Assembly (NCBI RefSeq): GCF_901709675.1
Contig: NC_051095.1
Coordinates: 22,171,456 to 22,235,455 of the forward strand
Length of the DNA stretch: 64,000 nt
Direction: 5' to 3'
From: Syngnathus acus
Taxonomy: Eukaryota; Chordata; Actinopteri; Syngnathiformes; Syngnathidae
The position numbers and the translations under genes are program-made. Below the pieces are notes generated by a model. The model worked only from the letters and a program-made list of their open reading frames with translations, had not been told where the DNA came from and did not search any database. Of the stretch, positions 1 through 11,560 are shown one piece after another; positions within the stretch are counted from its first letter, which is position 1, and each line of letters begins with the position of its first letter.

Positions 1-12
1 CACTTCTCTTTA

Positions 13-64
13 CACACCCACACACACACACAAACACACACACACACACACACGCACACACACG
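13..64. repeat. (CA)n microsatellite
   Basis: This is an imperfect CA dinucleotide tract at the left edge of the window. It ends just before a possible splice acceptor (CAG at 65-67), so it could act as the region upstream of an exon. Confidence 0.9.
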
Positions 65-67
65 CAG

Positions 68-246
68 CATACTTGCGGACATTCCACTCGGAGCAGGCGC
101 ACACCCTGCTCCTTCAACATGCAGAGTTCTACTCCTGCCATTGCTACGTTGAGCGTCCGCTAAGAGCACTGGTGAAGCTGTCCGAGTCCGTGATGAGCGT
201 ACACCAGCTGCACAATATAACCACTCAAAAGACAGGGCCCTCCATG
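68..246 (+). CDS. possible internal coding exon of an unidentified gene
   Basis: An open frame runs from a CAG acceptor (65-67) to a strong donor (ATG|GTAAGC at 246/247). The exon would be 179 nt, entering in phase 1 and leaving in phase 0. The 59 full codons contain no stop, third positions are G/C-rich, and composition differs sharply from the AT-rich DNA that follows. The peptide is leucine- and histidine-rich, with segments such as HTLLLQHAEFYSCHCY and LVKLSESVMSVHQLH. I do not recognise the family. No partner exon is visible on the plus strand before tbx22, so this could be the last visible exon of a gene starting left of the window, an exon of a gene with a very long intron, or chance. 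Moderate to low confidence. Confidence 0.35.
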
Positions 247-2271
247 GTAAGCGGAGCAGAAGCAAGAGAGTCTCAGTATCTTACATCTATTTGATTGGTG
301 TCTCGAAGAGCTCTTAATAACTGTTAAACTGCCCTTGCTTTTCACATTACTCACTTAGAGTAATTCAATTTCAGCCACAGCTGTTTTCACTCGAAACTTT
401 ACAGCTGAGCTCAGTCACCTTCAATAATTTGACCCAATAAATAACAAGCTTTTATTAAGTTTGTAGAGAAAATAGCATCCAGTGTAAACAAGGCTCATAG
501 AGCCAAATACAAGGCAGGCTGAAGGGCATGCGTAAATCCATGTGCTTGCCAGACACTAAACAGCAGCTATTATTAGAAGATAACTTGCATGCATGTGGCG
601 TGTGTCAGCCAAGTGTATGTTAATCTAATGAAGGCAGAGTATATTTACACTTCCCCACTGGCATCTCCCCTTTCAGGATGCCATTTCACATGATTGGAAG
701 CAAATGACTTCTGGGTCAAATTTCTCTCCCTTCACTCCTTGTCAATCAGACTAGACCGTTTGTTGTTATAAAGGTGAATCAGTAGTTTTCTCATTGTTTT
801 AGGCACCACCTTCAAGAATATTATGTTGACATGATAGTAAACAAATTAACCAAACAGGTTGATTCAAATGCTGTTTATTTGTTGCAGAGTGTTGAAATGA
901 AAGAAAATCAATGCCAGAATGCACAATTGATGTGAACAATTACCTATCTTAAAAAGAAAATGGAGAGTAAACAAAGAAACATCTTAAATTCCCAAGATAC
1001 CATGTTCCCATTAAGTCCTTTTATTGACAGAATTCATTAAATCACACAAGAGACAGTCTTTGGCTATATTACTCACCATACTGTATTATCTTAATGTTTA
1101 AACATCATTTCGGTGTCAAAACATTACGGAATTATAGTTGTGAAAGAAAAATGTCCAAATATGACCGTCAATACTGAAGCCTAAGCAGGTGCTTACAGTG
1201 TGTGTGTATATGTGTGTGCGTGTGTGTGTGTGCAGGCGTGCACATGTGTGCACATGTGTTATTACTGCATGTTTTGGAGGCAGGTGCAAAGTTCTGCTCT
1301 CCCAGTATGAAAGCAATTTGTCTAATTGAAAAATCAAGAATTAGTTGGGAGTTGAAACTGATTGTCCAGCGTAGGCAAACATGGAAATGGCTGACAGTAT
1401 CAAATAGCAGCCCAGATTACATGTGACTGCAGACAAAGGGAAGGCTGTTTGATAGCAACGCACCTGACCACTCGCTCAAACACGGGCAATCCCCTGCCTG
1501 AATTCTTCAATTAACTTCTTCCTGCTATTTCCACGTCCAGAAAGCATTAGCTCACCGTCATGCTCAGCCTTGACAAGGTAATTGCTGTTTGGCTATGAGC
1601 ATTTGTCGGGAAACAGGTCATTTCCCCTGCTTTAGCCAAATCGAGATGCCCTCGAGGGAGGGGTGTGTGCCTTAAAACCAATCTGGACATCTCAGACTTT
1701 CTCCATATCTTGCTCTGAAAAGTGTCAGAAGAATTACTTCACTGGCCATTATGGAATCGCCATAGTAATAACTACAAGAATGACAACACAGCTGTTATAG
1801 AGGAGCCAGTGCTTGTTTAAATAGTCTTCTAAATTTAGAGTACCGTATGTCATTTCCTAGCTTTTCTGATTTCTCCTGTAATTAGTTCAGGGTTTTGTTC
1901 TAATTGGACTATTTTTCCGCAAGATGCCCATGTACAGTGCCATGAAAATGTTTTTTGCCCTCTTCTCCAAAATGTTCCCCCACTTTGATGTTTAAGATCA
2001 TCAAACAAATTGAAGTTTAAAAAATGTCACAGCACACCAATAAATGTCACAAATAAAGGCATACGCATTTCAATTATGTACTTTCTGCCATTTATTATAA
2101 GATCATTAATTTGTTCTGTCTGCCTGTGTCAAAGATAATCAAACAAACACATTGTTATGAATAAATTAGTTTTTTGCCCAATAATTTGCTTGTTTCTACT
2201 GGTTCACTGAAAGAGTTCTCACGGCACACAAATGTGCCCTGGTACACTGGTTAAAAATAACTGTTTCAAGT
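247..2271. other. noncoding stretch left of tbx22
   Basis: No gene is seen. The sequence is mostly AT-rich and unique. A (TG)n tract lies at 1198-1258. The part from about 1,440 to 1,800 is non-repetitive, less AT-rich and contains homeodomain-like TAAT/ATTA cores, so it may be a conserved regulatory element, but this cannot be tested here. Confidence 0.5.
1198..1258. repeat. (TG)n microsatellite
   Basis: Interrupted TG dinucleotide repeat with TA, GC and CA interruptions. The long frames through it in both directions are repeat artefacts. Confidence 0.85.
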
Positions 2272-2725
2272 CACGAGTGTCAAACTCAACACCCGGGAGG
2301 GAGCAAGATCCGGCCCACCACATCATTTTATGTGGCCCACGAAAGCGAAACAAGCATGTCAACCTTCGTGAAGCTTGCTATAATATGTACCGTAATTTTC
2401 GGACTATAAGTCGCACCGGAGTATAAGTCGCACCAGCCATAAAATGCCCAAAAAAGTGAAAAAAAACCATATATATGTATATAAATCGCTCCTGAGTATA
2501 AGTCGCCCCCCCACCCAAACTATGAAAAAAAAACGCGACTTATAGTCCGAAAATTACGGTAGGTCTATCAAAATTCCAAATTGCCATCTGCTTCTGATTT
2601 CAAAACTCATTATCCATCAGTGTGTTGTGTATTGTATATGTATATATGAGGAGGTGATTAAACATTTCTATGGTTTCATTCAAAACAGCAATTTGGCCCC
2701 CAACAAAAATGAGTTGACACTCCTG
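2272..2725. mobile_element. hAT-type nonautonomous DNA transposon with a nested insertion
   Basis: The left end (CACGAGTGTCAAACTCA) and the right end, read on the other strand (CAGGAGTGTCAACTC), are terminal inverted repeats of the common fish 'GTGTCAAACTCA' family. The element is bounded by an 8-bp duplication with one mismatch: TTTCAAGT at 2264-2271 and TTTTAAGT at 2726-2733, the size made by hAT transposases. A second element interrupts it at 2388-2561. Two more copies of the family lie at 21932-22253 and 39494-39715. No transposase frame is present. Confidence 0.75.
2388..2561. mobile_element. palindromic MITE nested in the hAT element
   Basis: The first 27 bases (2388-2414, beginning TACCGTAATTTTCGGACTAT) are the exact reverse complement of the last 27 (2535-2561). 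The inside has degenerate copies of the ATAAGTCGC motif. The ends carry TA, compatible with TA-target integration, but the superfamily is not certain. A diverged copy lies at 48959-49230 and a related end at 50509. The perfect terminal repeats suggest a young insertion, later than the hAT host. Confidence 0.85.
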
Positions 2726-3535
2726 TTTTAAGTTCTCTTCAAACAGAGATTTTGCCCGTCTCTTCCTCATTGAGGGATGTGAGGGAGGCCAGTAGTTCAT
2801 TTGATGTTGTCCTGAGTTCCTTTGTGACCTCCTGGGTGAGTTATTGCTGTGTGCTTAGGTCCATGCTATTTCAATTTGTGGGTCGTGGTTCTCACCATGG
2901 TTTGTGAATTGGAAGTTTTTGTGACTTTGTCAAAAGTTTTAAGAATGTCTTTGTCACCCTTTCTAGACTGATAGCATTTCTTTATATATATAATATTTTA
3001 TTGTAGCTTTTTGTGCAATTTACGTGATTTTCTTGAATGAACAAGACTGTAGTTAATCAGTCTTTGGTGTAACATATTAAAATAAGTCCAGAACTGGATT
3101 TTTCAGGAATTCACTGAAGTAGAAAATCCTTAAAAAAATGCTTAAAATTTACATTTTTGAATGGTGGTGCAGTGGTTCTATATAAATCTAATGGTATACA
3201 TATGTAGCGTATGTAATTAGTATAGCATAGACTGCTAATGTGTCGGTCAGATCATTTCTCTGGTTAGTTAGAGGTAACAGGTGTAAAGTTTTGTTTTTGA
3301 ATTCATACAGTGAGGAGAGATTTCTTTAAGGTTTGGTTTTTCGTTGCTTTATGTTTGTCCGTTTGTTTGGTTGTTCGTTTGTTTTTGTTGTGGGCATCAC
3401 AGTTATAGTGTTCAATCTTCTTTTTGAATAAAAATAATCCTTTCAGTGACAGCTCTGTCTTGACTCCTTCTGATGTTCGGTCTTTGGTGTCCCACACTTT
3501 GCTTTGGCTTGTTACTCTCCTTGAGCTGGAGACGG
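2726..3535 (-). other. tbx22: 3' flank and probable 3' UTR of tbx22
   Basis: Downstream of the tbx22 stop codon. A minus-strand AATAAA lies at 2997-3002, about 535 nt past the stop, and is the best polyadenylation signal seen. The 3' end is inferred only from this hexamer. No other gene is seen here. Confidence 0.4.
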
Positions 3536-6500
3536 TCAAAGACGGTGGTTGGCGGCCAGATGCCAAGAAGGTTGCTGCAGAAGGGCCTCTGTGTTGTCTT
3601 CGGCTAGTTTGGTGTGTTGGGACATAGTTGCGAGTTGAGGGTTCAACGGGAAGCTATAACGGTAAACACAATATGGGCCAACACTTTCTGACAGATGAGG
3701 CATTAAAGAAGAAGCGGCTCTTTGAGGGCTGAGAGGGCTGGGGAAGGGTATCAAGCATGGGGGGCTTGATCGAGAGAGATCTGGATCTCGACAGTTGGGA
3801 AGTTTCTTTCCCTGCAGCATAGAGAAGAGTGGGGGGTCTTTTAGTGGAGACACTGGCGGCAGGCATCTGAATCTGTCTGCTCCCATGGCGGAGAAGGCTC
3901 TGCTGGCCAATGAGGGGCTGGTCGAAGTTTTTCCGTAGTAAGGCAATGCAAGAGTGTGAAGAGCAGTGTCCTGGTAGGAGAGTGAAAGAAGAGATGATGA
4001 AGATGAGAGGGGCAGGAGACTCTTCAGCGGGGAAGCAGTGCCGGTTGGGGACCCCAAGCTCCCTGTTGACAGGTGCCAAACAACATGAATAAAAACAGCC
4101 TTGAAGGACAGACCAGAAGAAATCATTTAAGCTGCAGTCATGGGTACCTTGTAGCTGAATGGCAAATGGCTTGAAGTCCAAGCTGAGTGGGGACCTCCAA
4201 GGGTAAGACTCCAGTAAACCATCCAACACTCCCCTATCCACACAAAGACAAACACATAAAAGCTATAGAAATAGGGGAAATCCTAATACCAGGTATTTAA
4301 ATGTTGGCTTTGGGAGGTGTGAGATTCTGCAGTGCCGATGCCAACTTTATTTAAGGGTTTTATGTAGTGTCACGTTTCGGCGCTTCAACTTAACGCCTCT
4401 CTTGGGCCCAGTAGTGGAGTCTTTTCTGCAGCTATAACACGTGTTGATGTTATGTGAGGCTTTCTGTACCTATTTCTTCCTGGATCCCTGAAGCCCTTGG
4501 CAAACGGGTTCCTGTCAATCTTCAGTTTTGTGATCTTGCCCAGACATGAAGAGAAGATGTGTTAGTTTGAATAAATTGTGGTTAAGCAACAAGATCAGTA
4601 TTACAGCAAGATACTAAGTGGCAGAGTACGCCAACTGATGGACAACATCTCCCACCAACCCCCAGAGGGATCTGCCGTTTCATATATGGTTCTCAAGGAT
4701 ATTTTTTTTCACCGTCTTAATAGGCTCTGGACCCTAACATGCCACCCCGCTCTTTAGTTTCTGTAATAATATCAAACCGATCGTAAAAGTGAATCCTGGT
4801 GGCGGACGTTTGTTACTGAAGTAAAATAACCAACATTAGGATCGACTACACTGCACAGGGACACACACCCAAACACACACACTCCCCGATGAGCAAACGG
4901 CGCCACTGAAATCCAGGACATTTTACGATGTTACGACATGGACGTGGGCCTCATGACCTTCAAGATGTGCAGATTAAAACTTGGTAAGGTCAAATAAACC
5001 AGAGCTGCTGACTGAATCAGCACTATAATCACTGGACATCTGCTTTTGGAATATATTTGGCACGGGTCGGACGGGGATTTTTTTTTTCAAATTGTTAGTC
5101 AAACTGGGTTGCATATAACTTTTCTATTTAATTACTCTGCGGACCATTTGAGCACACAATTGAATTTAGCTGTTTCAGCGAGTGTTACCTGTTGATTTTG
5201 ATAGGCTGTGACGGTGGTGAACTCGGTTTCTGGGAAGGAGAAGGTGAACACTCCCTCGGCCGGCAACGACTGGATCTGGGACAAATCCATCCTCGGGTCA
5301 TGCTGGATGATGTGCACGCGTGGCTTGTACTTATGCATGGACTGTAGAATTATCTGGATCAAAAGAAGGTGCTATCATACAGTAGCTCTGATTTCTGTAA
5401 CTTAAAACACAACACGGAAATGAGAACATGCAGATCTTATAGTATACTTATGGTATAACAATGTTTCAAAAAATAGCGGAAAAAATACCCCTCCTTTCTG
5501 AAAAGTTAAAATTATGTCGTTTTAGAAACGGGAATGAGGCAAATAGAAAAGTAAAGGAAGACAGACCACTTGCTTTTTCATAACAGAAAAAGCAAAATCA
5601 TTCATCAACATTCAACTCTGTTAAAGAGTACAACAATTGTCATTTGCTTAGACAAGTATTGTTGATTGTCAACACACATCTGCTGCAAATAATAAATTCA
5701 TATGTAAGTTAAAAATCCTCTGAGAATATATAAATTTGACTATTTTGTTGGCCATTTAAGTTGGTCAAATTCCCAGACTGCAGTCCTACCAAAGAAAATA
5801 ATAAATTTGGAGCTTATTCAGGGCTCTGATCGTTTTAGGACAGTAGTTTTAAAATTAAGAACAATGTTGTGTTTATGATTTCGAGTTTGAAAATTTAAAA
5901 GTTAAATTAAAAATCTAAAAACCAATAAATAATAAATTTATTAATTACATTTCTAATTGAAAATGAAACATCTAACTTCCACTGTAACAAATCTCTAAGT
6001 TGAATCATTACACATACGGAAATTTCCACAAATTGCATTTGATTGTTGTATAATTTTGAAATCCTACCAGTTGCCTAATTCTTTCTTTGCTCATTTATTG
6101 TTATCTTGAGATGTAATTTTGTATTAGAATTCAAAATCAATGAATCTGCATTTTTTTTTTTTTAATCCTACATTAAGGAGCCACCCATTAAAAAAATGAG
6201 AGACCAAAGTTGTTCTTTATTAAGAAAATATAAGGAATTGTCCTCTGGCCATTGTGGCCGTCAACAGAAAAATCATCATATTGAATTAGTCAACATAAAA
6301 TCTCAATACTAGTGAAATGAAATATTTTGGAGCTTTTTTTTTTTTCAAAAGAAGGGTTGCAATGACATCTACAACTAATATATCTTCCTGACTGTTTTTT
6401 TTTTTAGATTAATTCAGTAAGAATTGGCTAATTAAGATCATCTGAAAAAAAATATTTATTTTGCTGTTTTGACTTCAAATATTAGAGGGTGTTTAAGAAT

Positions 6501-8550
6501 CCCAAATTTTAGTCTCTGCCCATAAAGTACACGAAAAAAGAAACCAGACTTAGACTCATTTTTATAAGAGCCAGTTTCCGGTTGTTTCCAAGATCTCTGT
6601 GTTGTTTGGTTCACAGTTTACTTACATGTCCTTTGTCGTCCATCTCGTTGTTGGTGAGTTTTACTCGGTCAAAGCTGATCACCTGACGCATCCACGTCTC
6701 GCCCGCGCACGGTGAGTCCGCGTGCACATAGAGCCTTGGTGAGATGCAAGAATGGTCTGTGTTTCCAGCCACCATCCACTGCGAGCTGTGGTAAACATAC
6801 CTAGGGGGTGTGTACCATCATTTTATATTTATATCTGTTTCTATAGAAACACATTTAAGGTTGCCATGTCGAAGTATTGAATTGTTGCGAGAGATAAATT
6901 TTTCTCTGGAGTGACTGTCTCTAAAATAACATATCGATTTCTTTAATGTACTTACATGCATTTATATATGAAAAAAATGAACATACTTTTTTCTCACACG
7001 CACGCACACACACACACACGCGCGCACAAAGATACCCACTCGCAATTGAACAGTTAATAATATATCGTCAAATATAAACAAACACACCTATAACGTTTTG
7101 AGTCTACGGGCATGATGTCCATTGCGATGTAATACTGCTGGCATGGGTCCAAATTCCGCACTTTGACGCGAACGGATGGAAACATTCTCCTGGTGTGAGG
7201 GAAAAATGCAATATGCAATTATACATATATATACATATACACACACACACATACATACACACTTTTCTTCTTTTCGCTCTGGGTGTTACGACCAAAATCC
7301 AGATCAAACGTTCAGGTCGGGGGCCCTGTGTGGGACATCAGCACTCCCCAGATTTATGACCTGTTTTCTCGGTAATTAAATTAACGGAACCCAGGTTTCA
7401 GTTAGGTAAAGCTTTAACTCATTTCAGCGGAAATAAAAGTATGGAGAACTGTATAGATGACGTTCGTATTGTAGACTAAATAGACTATAGTTCGAAGATG
7501 CATTTGAAAAAATAAAATAATAAATGAAGAAAATAATTAAAAGTGAGTGAATTTGAAATTAAATTCAATATGACCTGAAATTAAATTTAATATGACCTCA
7601 ACCCATAGGCCTTATACATTTTCCAAAGACAGCTGTGGTTTACTTAACGACTTGCGCCATCAATTTATATAGGCTCTATAATCGTTATGCTCTTTAAATT
7701 CTGTTTCAAACGCGATAGAATTACGCATTAAACCTGCAAAATATTTCTTGTGATCACTTGACGCCATTTAGTGTGACTTGTCAATTACCCCCCCCCCCCC
7801 CCTTCCCTTTTTATTTTTAAGCAGACAATTACCAATATATATATCAATATATTACCAGAGAAATTGTTACATATTGTATTATAATTGTTTTTGGGTTCAT
7901 GTCTTTAACATAATGACATATCAATTATGGCAAATAGTGTAGGTTTGTGCACGCGCTTTCTTATAGGCCAATGACTTTTTATTTATCAAAAGCTGATTAC
8001 CTTCCAGCTTTGGTGATGATCATTTCGGTGCCGATCTCAAAGAATCTCTTCCAGAGTTCTGAGCTCTGCAGCTCAACCCGCACCTCTCTCTGCGGAGTGC
8101 ATTTATTCTCTTTGGGCTTGCTCGATAATTCGGCCGATTCGGCCTCCGTGACCTGAAAATCCTCTTCATGGGTCTGGGTGAGCGGGCACTCAGTCGATCC
8201 TGCAAGCGAAACCATTTTTTCCTTTACCACGCGTTTTACTGTTTAGGCGACTTGACACATATTTTCGTAATGCCATAAACAATTAGGATATTTGAAAGTT
8301 TATTTAAAAGTTTTACCTTTTTGAAGAAATAATCCTATTTCAATTTTAGGTAAATCATTTTAGAAAAATCCATTCTAAATATGGTATGTTCCTCACCAGA
8401 GAAGATGCTCGCGTCAGTGTCGGTGTGTCCACGTGAACTTGAGACGTGTTCCTCCGACACTTTCAATCTCTTGCAGGGTTTCCCAACCAGCGCTTCGACG
8501 GAAAAGGCGTGCGCTTTGGAGCTGAGACCTTGCATTTTAGCGGACGACAT
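3536..8550 (-). CDS. tbx22: T-box transcription factor Tbx22 (8 coding exons)
   Basis: Exons on the minus strand: 8397-8550, 8001-8199, 7088-7189, 6626-6800, 5189-5353, 4470-4534, 4148-4233, 3536-4062. All junctions are GT-AG, phases agree, and the sum is 490 codons plus stop (human TBX22 is 520 residues). Residues 16-23 (FSVEALVG) are the eh1-like Groucho-binding motif shared by the Tbx15/18/22 group, followed by a basic KPCKRLK. The T-box spans about residues 95-287, with [45 protein letters not shown] and [14 protein letters not shown]. The stretch [13 protein letters not shown] just after the T-box is characteristic of Tbx22. The family binds T-half-site DNA in the nucleus and mostly represses; TBX22 loss causes X-linked cleft palate in humans. 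The start at 8550 is preferred; ATGs at 8535 (best match to the mammalian N-terminus) and 8610 (directly after an in-frame TGA) are alternatives. The last intron is only 85 bp. Confidence 0.95.
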
Positions 8551-8900
8551 CCGTCGAGGTTTGTCCAAACCTTGACTTTGCACCCAGCGACTTTTCGTAT
8601 CCCGATTCATTCAGGAGCCATAGAGCAGAACCTTGGCACCGCAAGGAGCTGCTGTCCCCTTTTGCTTCGGTTCCTTGGCGCTTGGTAATTAATCCGATTC
8701 CTTTCCATGTGTTCGTCAAGATGTTCCCCTGCATCCGAGTGAGTCCCTGATTGTTGACACGCCTCCCCTTGCTCACTACATTATCCCCTTCACCACTTCA
8801 TTCGTTTCAGAGGTATCCTTTTCCTCTCCCTTCGTGCGTCACAGAGGAGAGAGGGAGGGGAGATCCAGCGCGCGTTCCTCCTACTGCGTTTCAAATGATT
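8551..8900 (-). promoter_or_regulatory. tbx22: probable tbx22 5' UTR and promoter-proximal region
   Basis: Directly upstream of the first tbx22 coding exon and richer in CpG than its surroundings. It contains a TAATTAAT core at 8686-8693 overlapping TAATCC at 8690-8695, a pairing typical of homeodomain sites. There is no clear TATA box. The assignment rests on position and composition only. Confidence 0.35.
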
Positions 8901-10477
8901 ATTCAGTCTTCTCAATTAAGATAAATGGAAAATCACGAATCATAGGCATCATATGAATATTATCATGCGATTACATTTGGGAAATTTTTCCAAAGTCCAA
9001 CAATCACCAAATGGGCTAATGTTTAATTTATTCTCACGTTGAATAAGTGTTTTTTTTTTCTTGAATAATACTGTAATTGAAGGCGAATTTAAATTCTATA
9101 TACATCGCTTCAAATCAAACCAGTTATTCTCTTCTGTAAAGGCGTGCGCAGACGCCGCAGTCATGAGTGCGTTTCATTGAATTAATTTTCCCGATGTATT
9201 TTATTTTGCCAAATCATATTTAATGTTTTCCCGTTGCTTTTAAGGCGCATATGCATAAATAAAGAAACCATTTCGGTGCACTAATGGTTAATTAGAGGTA
9301 CAAATATTTTCGTCTGTTTATTCAGAACATCTGGAAGGTGAAATATCCCCGCCCATTTCTTTTGAAGCAAACATTTCCTATATATTAATTTGAAAACTTT
9401 CTTCCAAGTCGTCTCTTGTGCTCGTTTTTGTCGTGTAAAGTTCGGATTCATTTTTTCCCCCTCTTTGGCGGCGACCGGTGATTTTGTGCGCCAGTCTGGT
9501 TCTCATAAATGCGGAGATCAGATGAAGTTTGGCGCACTAGGGAAACTGGGCCGTAATGACAGCTCGGGATTATTACATTACTGCTCGACATGAAATAGAT
9601 CCGCTTTACACAAATAAAAGTCGGCGCGGGCACTATTTAAAATGTTTTAAATCACAAGATATAATTGCTCTGAGGAGAAAACAAATGAGCGCTGTGTTTA
9701 CAGCACGGTTGGTTTGGTTAGTGATGGAAATCTCTGACAACAGCCGGGAAATGGAGAACTATGACCAACAGAAATCACATGTTCTCTGTCATCATAACCC
9801 TGTTTCGGACCGCAGCTTGGATTTATGTTTATTCTCTCAACTTTGTCATTTGCTTTCAAAGTGCATCCCAATAAACCTGCGGTCTATACGGGAAACGTGC
9901 AAGTAGAAATAACTTTGCACATGCCCTTCATGAACAAAGAGCCTATACGACAAATTGCCTGTAGCTCATATTTTGGGGAGATATTGTCATCTAAATGGGC
10001 CATTGTGAGATTATGTAGTGTCAGTTGAATGATGGCAGGCATTTATCACAGACAGGAAGATTATTGTGGGTTTTTTATGATTCTCGATTCAGCACCAATC
10101 TGAATTTGTCGCATTCAGGGATGCTTGGGGGCACATGTTTCCTCTTATTAAGCACAACAAAGTGGGGAAGCATGAGACTCAAATCTAATTTAACACGGGC
10201 CTCAGATTGCCATTACTGCTGAAGTGACTTAAAGAGCAATCGGCTCACTATTTGTTTTGCATCGTCAAACCGATGAGTAGTAACTCATCAGTTTTACACA
10301 CTGTGTAAATCAATATGCCAGAATGGTTAGTGTGTTAAACACGTGTGCCCTGATATAAATTAAAGGAGTTACACAAGTAATTTATTACATTGAATTTTAT
10401 GTCATGAGCAAATGAATTATTTCTACCTCGTAAGTGGTGTTTAGTGACTTCTTGATGCTTTGCTGTGATTTGCAATA
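8901..10477. other. noncoding DNA upstream of tbx22; possible enhancer at 9,390-9,700
   Basis: No gene is seen. The block 9,390-9,700 is non-repetitive, more balanced in base composition than its surroundings, and has clustered TAATGA/ATTACATTA cores. This is the look of a conserved developmental enhancer, but conservation cannot be judged from one sequence. Confidence 0.3.
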
Positions 10478-10485
10478 TTTTAGGG

Positions 10486-11050
10486 CAGTGGTCCCTCAAC
10501 CGCCGGGCTACGGACCGGTACCGGATCAAGAAAGAATAAATAACTTGCATTATTTTACACCTCGGTGATGTGTACAATATGTTACTCATGTTATGTTGTT
10601 GGCACGATGTTATGAGGATGCTGCAAGTAAAGTCGCATAAAATACACAGTGGAGTTGCGTTTATTATTATATTATACTGTAGTGTTTGCATACAGAATTT
10701 CCCTATGGAACGGGTGTGTTGGGATGGTGGCGTTTGTGGTAACGCACTTCTGTTGTTCTTCTGCTATATGATTTGCTGGAAAGACAGTACGATGACGTTT
10801 AGGATTGTGGTTGTGATTGTTGTTTTGCGGAAATAGGATTGTAGTTCAGACACGGACGATTTTTGCAAAGAAACAATGTGCAGTCTGTGATTATTAGATT
10901 TATTGATGCTTTCGACATTTGATTCAGATTTTCTAGAATCGTTTTGAGAATTCTTCTCTGCAAAAATTGTGACGTCATCAAACACCGATCCGTCAAAATA
11001 TTGTCTGACAGCAATCCGGTCCGTGGTGCTAAAAAGGTTGGGGACCACTG
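10486..11050. mobile_element. hAT-type nonautonomous DNA transposon (565 bp)
   Basis: The ends are CAGTGGTCCCTCAACC and, on the other strand, CAGTGGTCCCCAACC, followed on both sides by copies of the ACGGACCGG motif. A perfect 8-bp duplication TTTTAGGG lies at 10478-10485 and 11051-11058. End sequence and duplication size fit the hAT superfamily. No transposase is encoded, although several chance open frames run through it. Confidence 0.88.
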
Positions 11051-11238
11051 TTTTAGGGTATGTCTTTGGGAATTTTCAGTTTTCCCTGAACAACCACAAT
11101 TGTGGAGTCAAACGTCATTGATGTTGGAAAGATCGCTGGTCTTTGAATGGTTTGAGGTCAGGGCGCTCACGTTCGCCCATGCAACCCAAACTCTGTTAGT
11201 TTTGTGCACACCATAGAAGGACAGCTGAATGTGAGTCA

Positions 11239-11398
11239 GATCCATCCATCCATCCATCCGACCCATCTATCCATCCGACCCATCCATCCATCCGACCCAT
11301 CCATCCATCCATCCATCCATCCATCCATCCATCCATCCATCCATCCATCCATCCATCCATCCATCCATCCATCCATCCATCCATCCATCCATCCATCC
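11239..11398. repeat. (ATCC)n microsatellite, likely SINE/LINE tail
   Basis: A tetranucleotide array, nearly pure from about 11,296. It abuts a SINE fragment at 11,399 whose 3' tail is the same unit read on the minus strand, so the array is probably the expanded tail of that insertion. The glycine/methionine/aspartate/tryptophan open frames across it are repeat artefacts. Confidence 0.9.
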
Positions 11399-11560
11399 TG
11401 AACTGGTTGCCAGCCAATCACAGGGCACACATAGATGAACAACCATTCATTCTCAGAATCACACCGACGGACAATTTGGAGTGGTCAATCGACCTACCAT
11501 GATTCATGACCTCTACACAGTGAGGTGGACGTACTAACTGGTTGACCACCCAAAGTGGTT
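11399..11560 (-). mobile_element. fragment of the tRNA-derived SINE with (GATG)n tail
   Basis: Matches part of the fuller SINE at 59150-59514 (the 'CTGAACTGGTTGCCAGCC', 'CAGGGCACACA' and 'CAATTTGGAGTGGTCAATCG' blocks). The tRNA-like head is decayed. Orientation is minus, with the ATCC tail to the left. Confidence 0.75.

Noticed and set aside
3654-4241. 195-codon minus-strand frame continuing from the LLESYPWR exon of tbx22
   Set aside because: It reads through the 85-bp last intron into the wrong frame; the spliced frame ends in the conserved tbx22 tail instead.
11196-11442. Open frames repeating the WMDG unit
   Set aside because: Translation of the ATCC/GGAT microsatellite.
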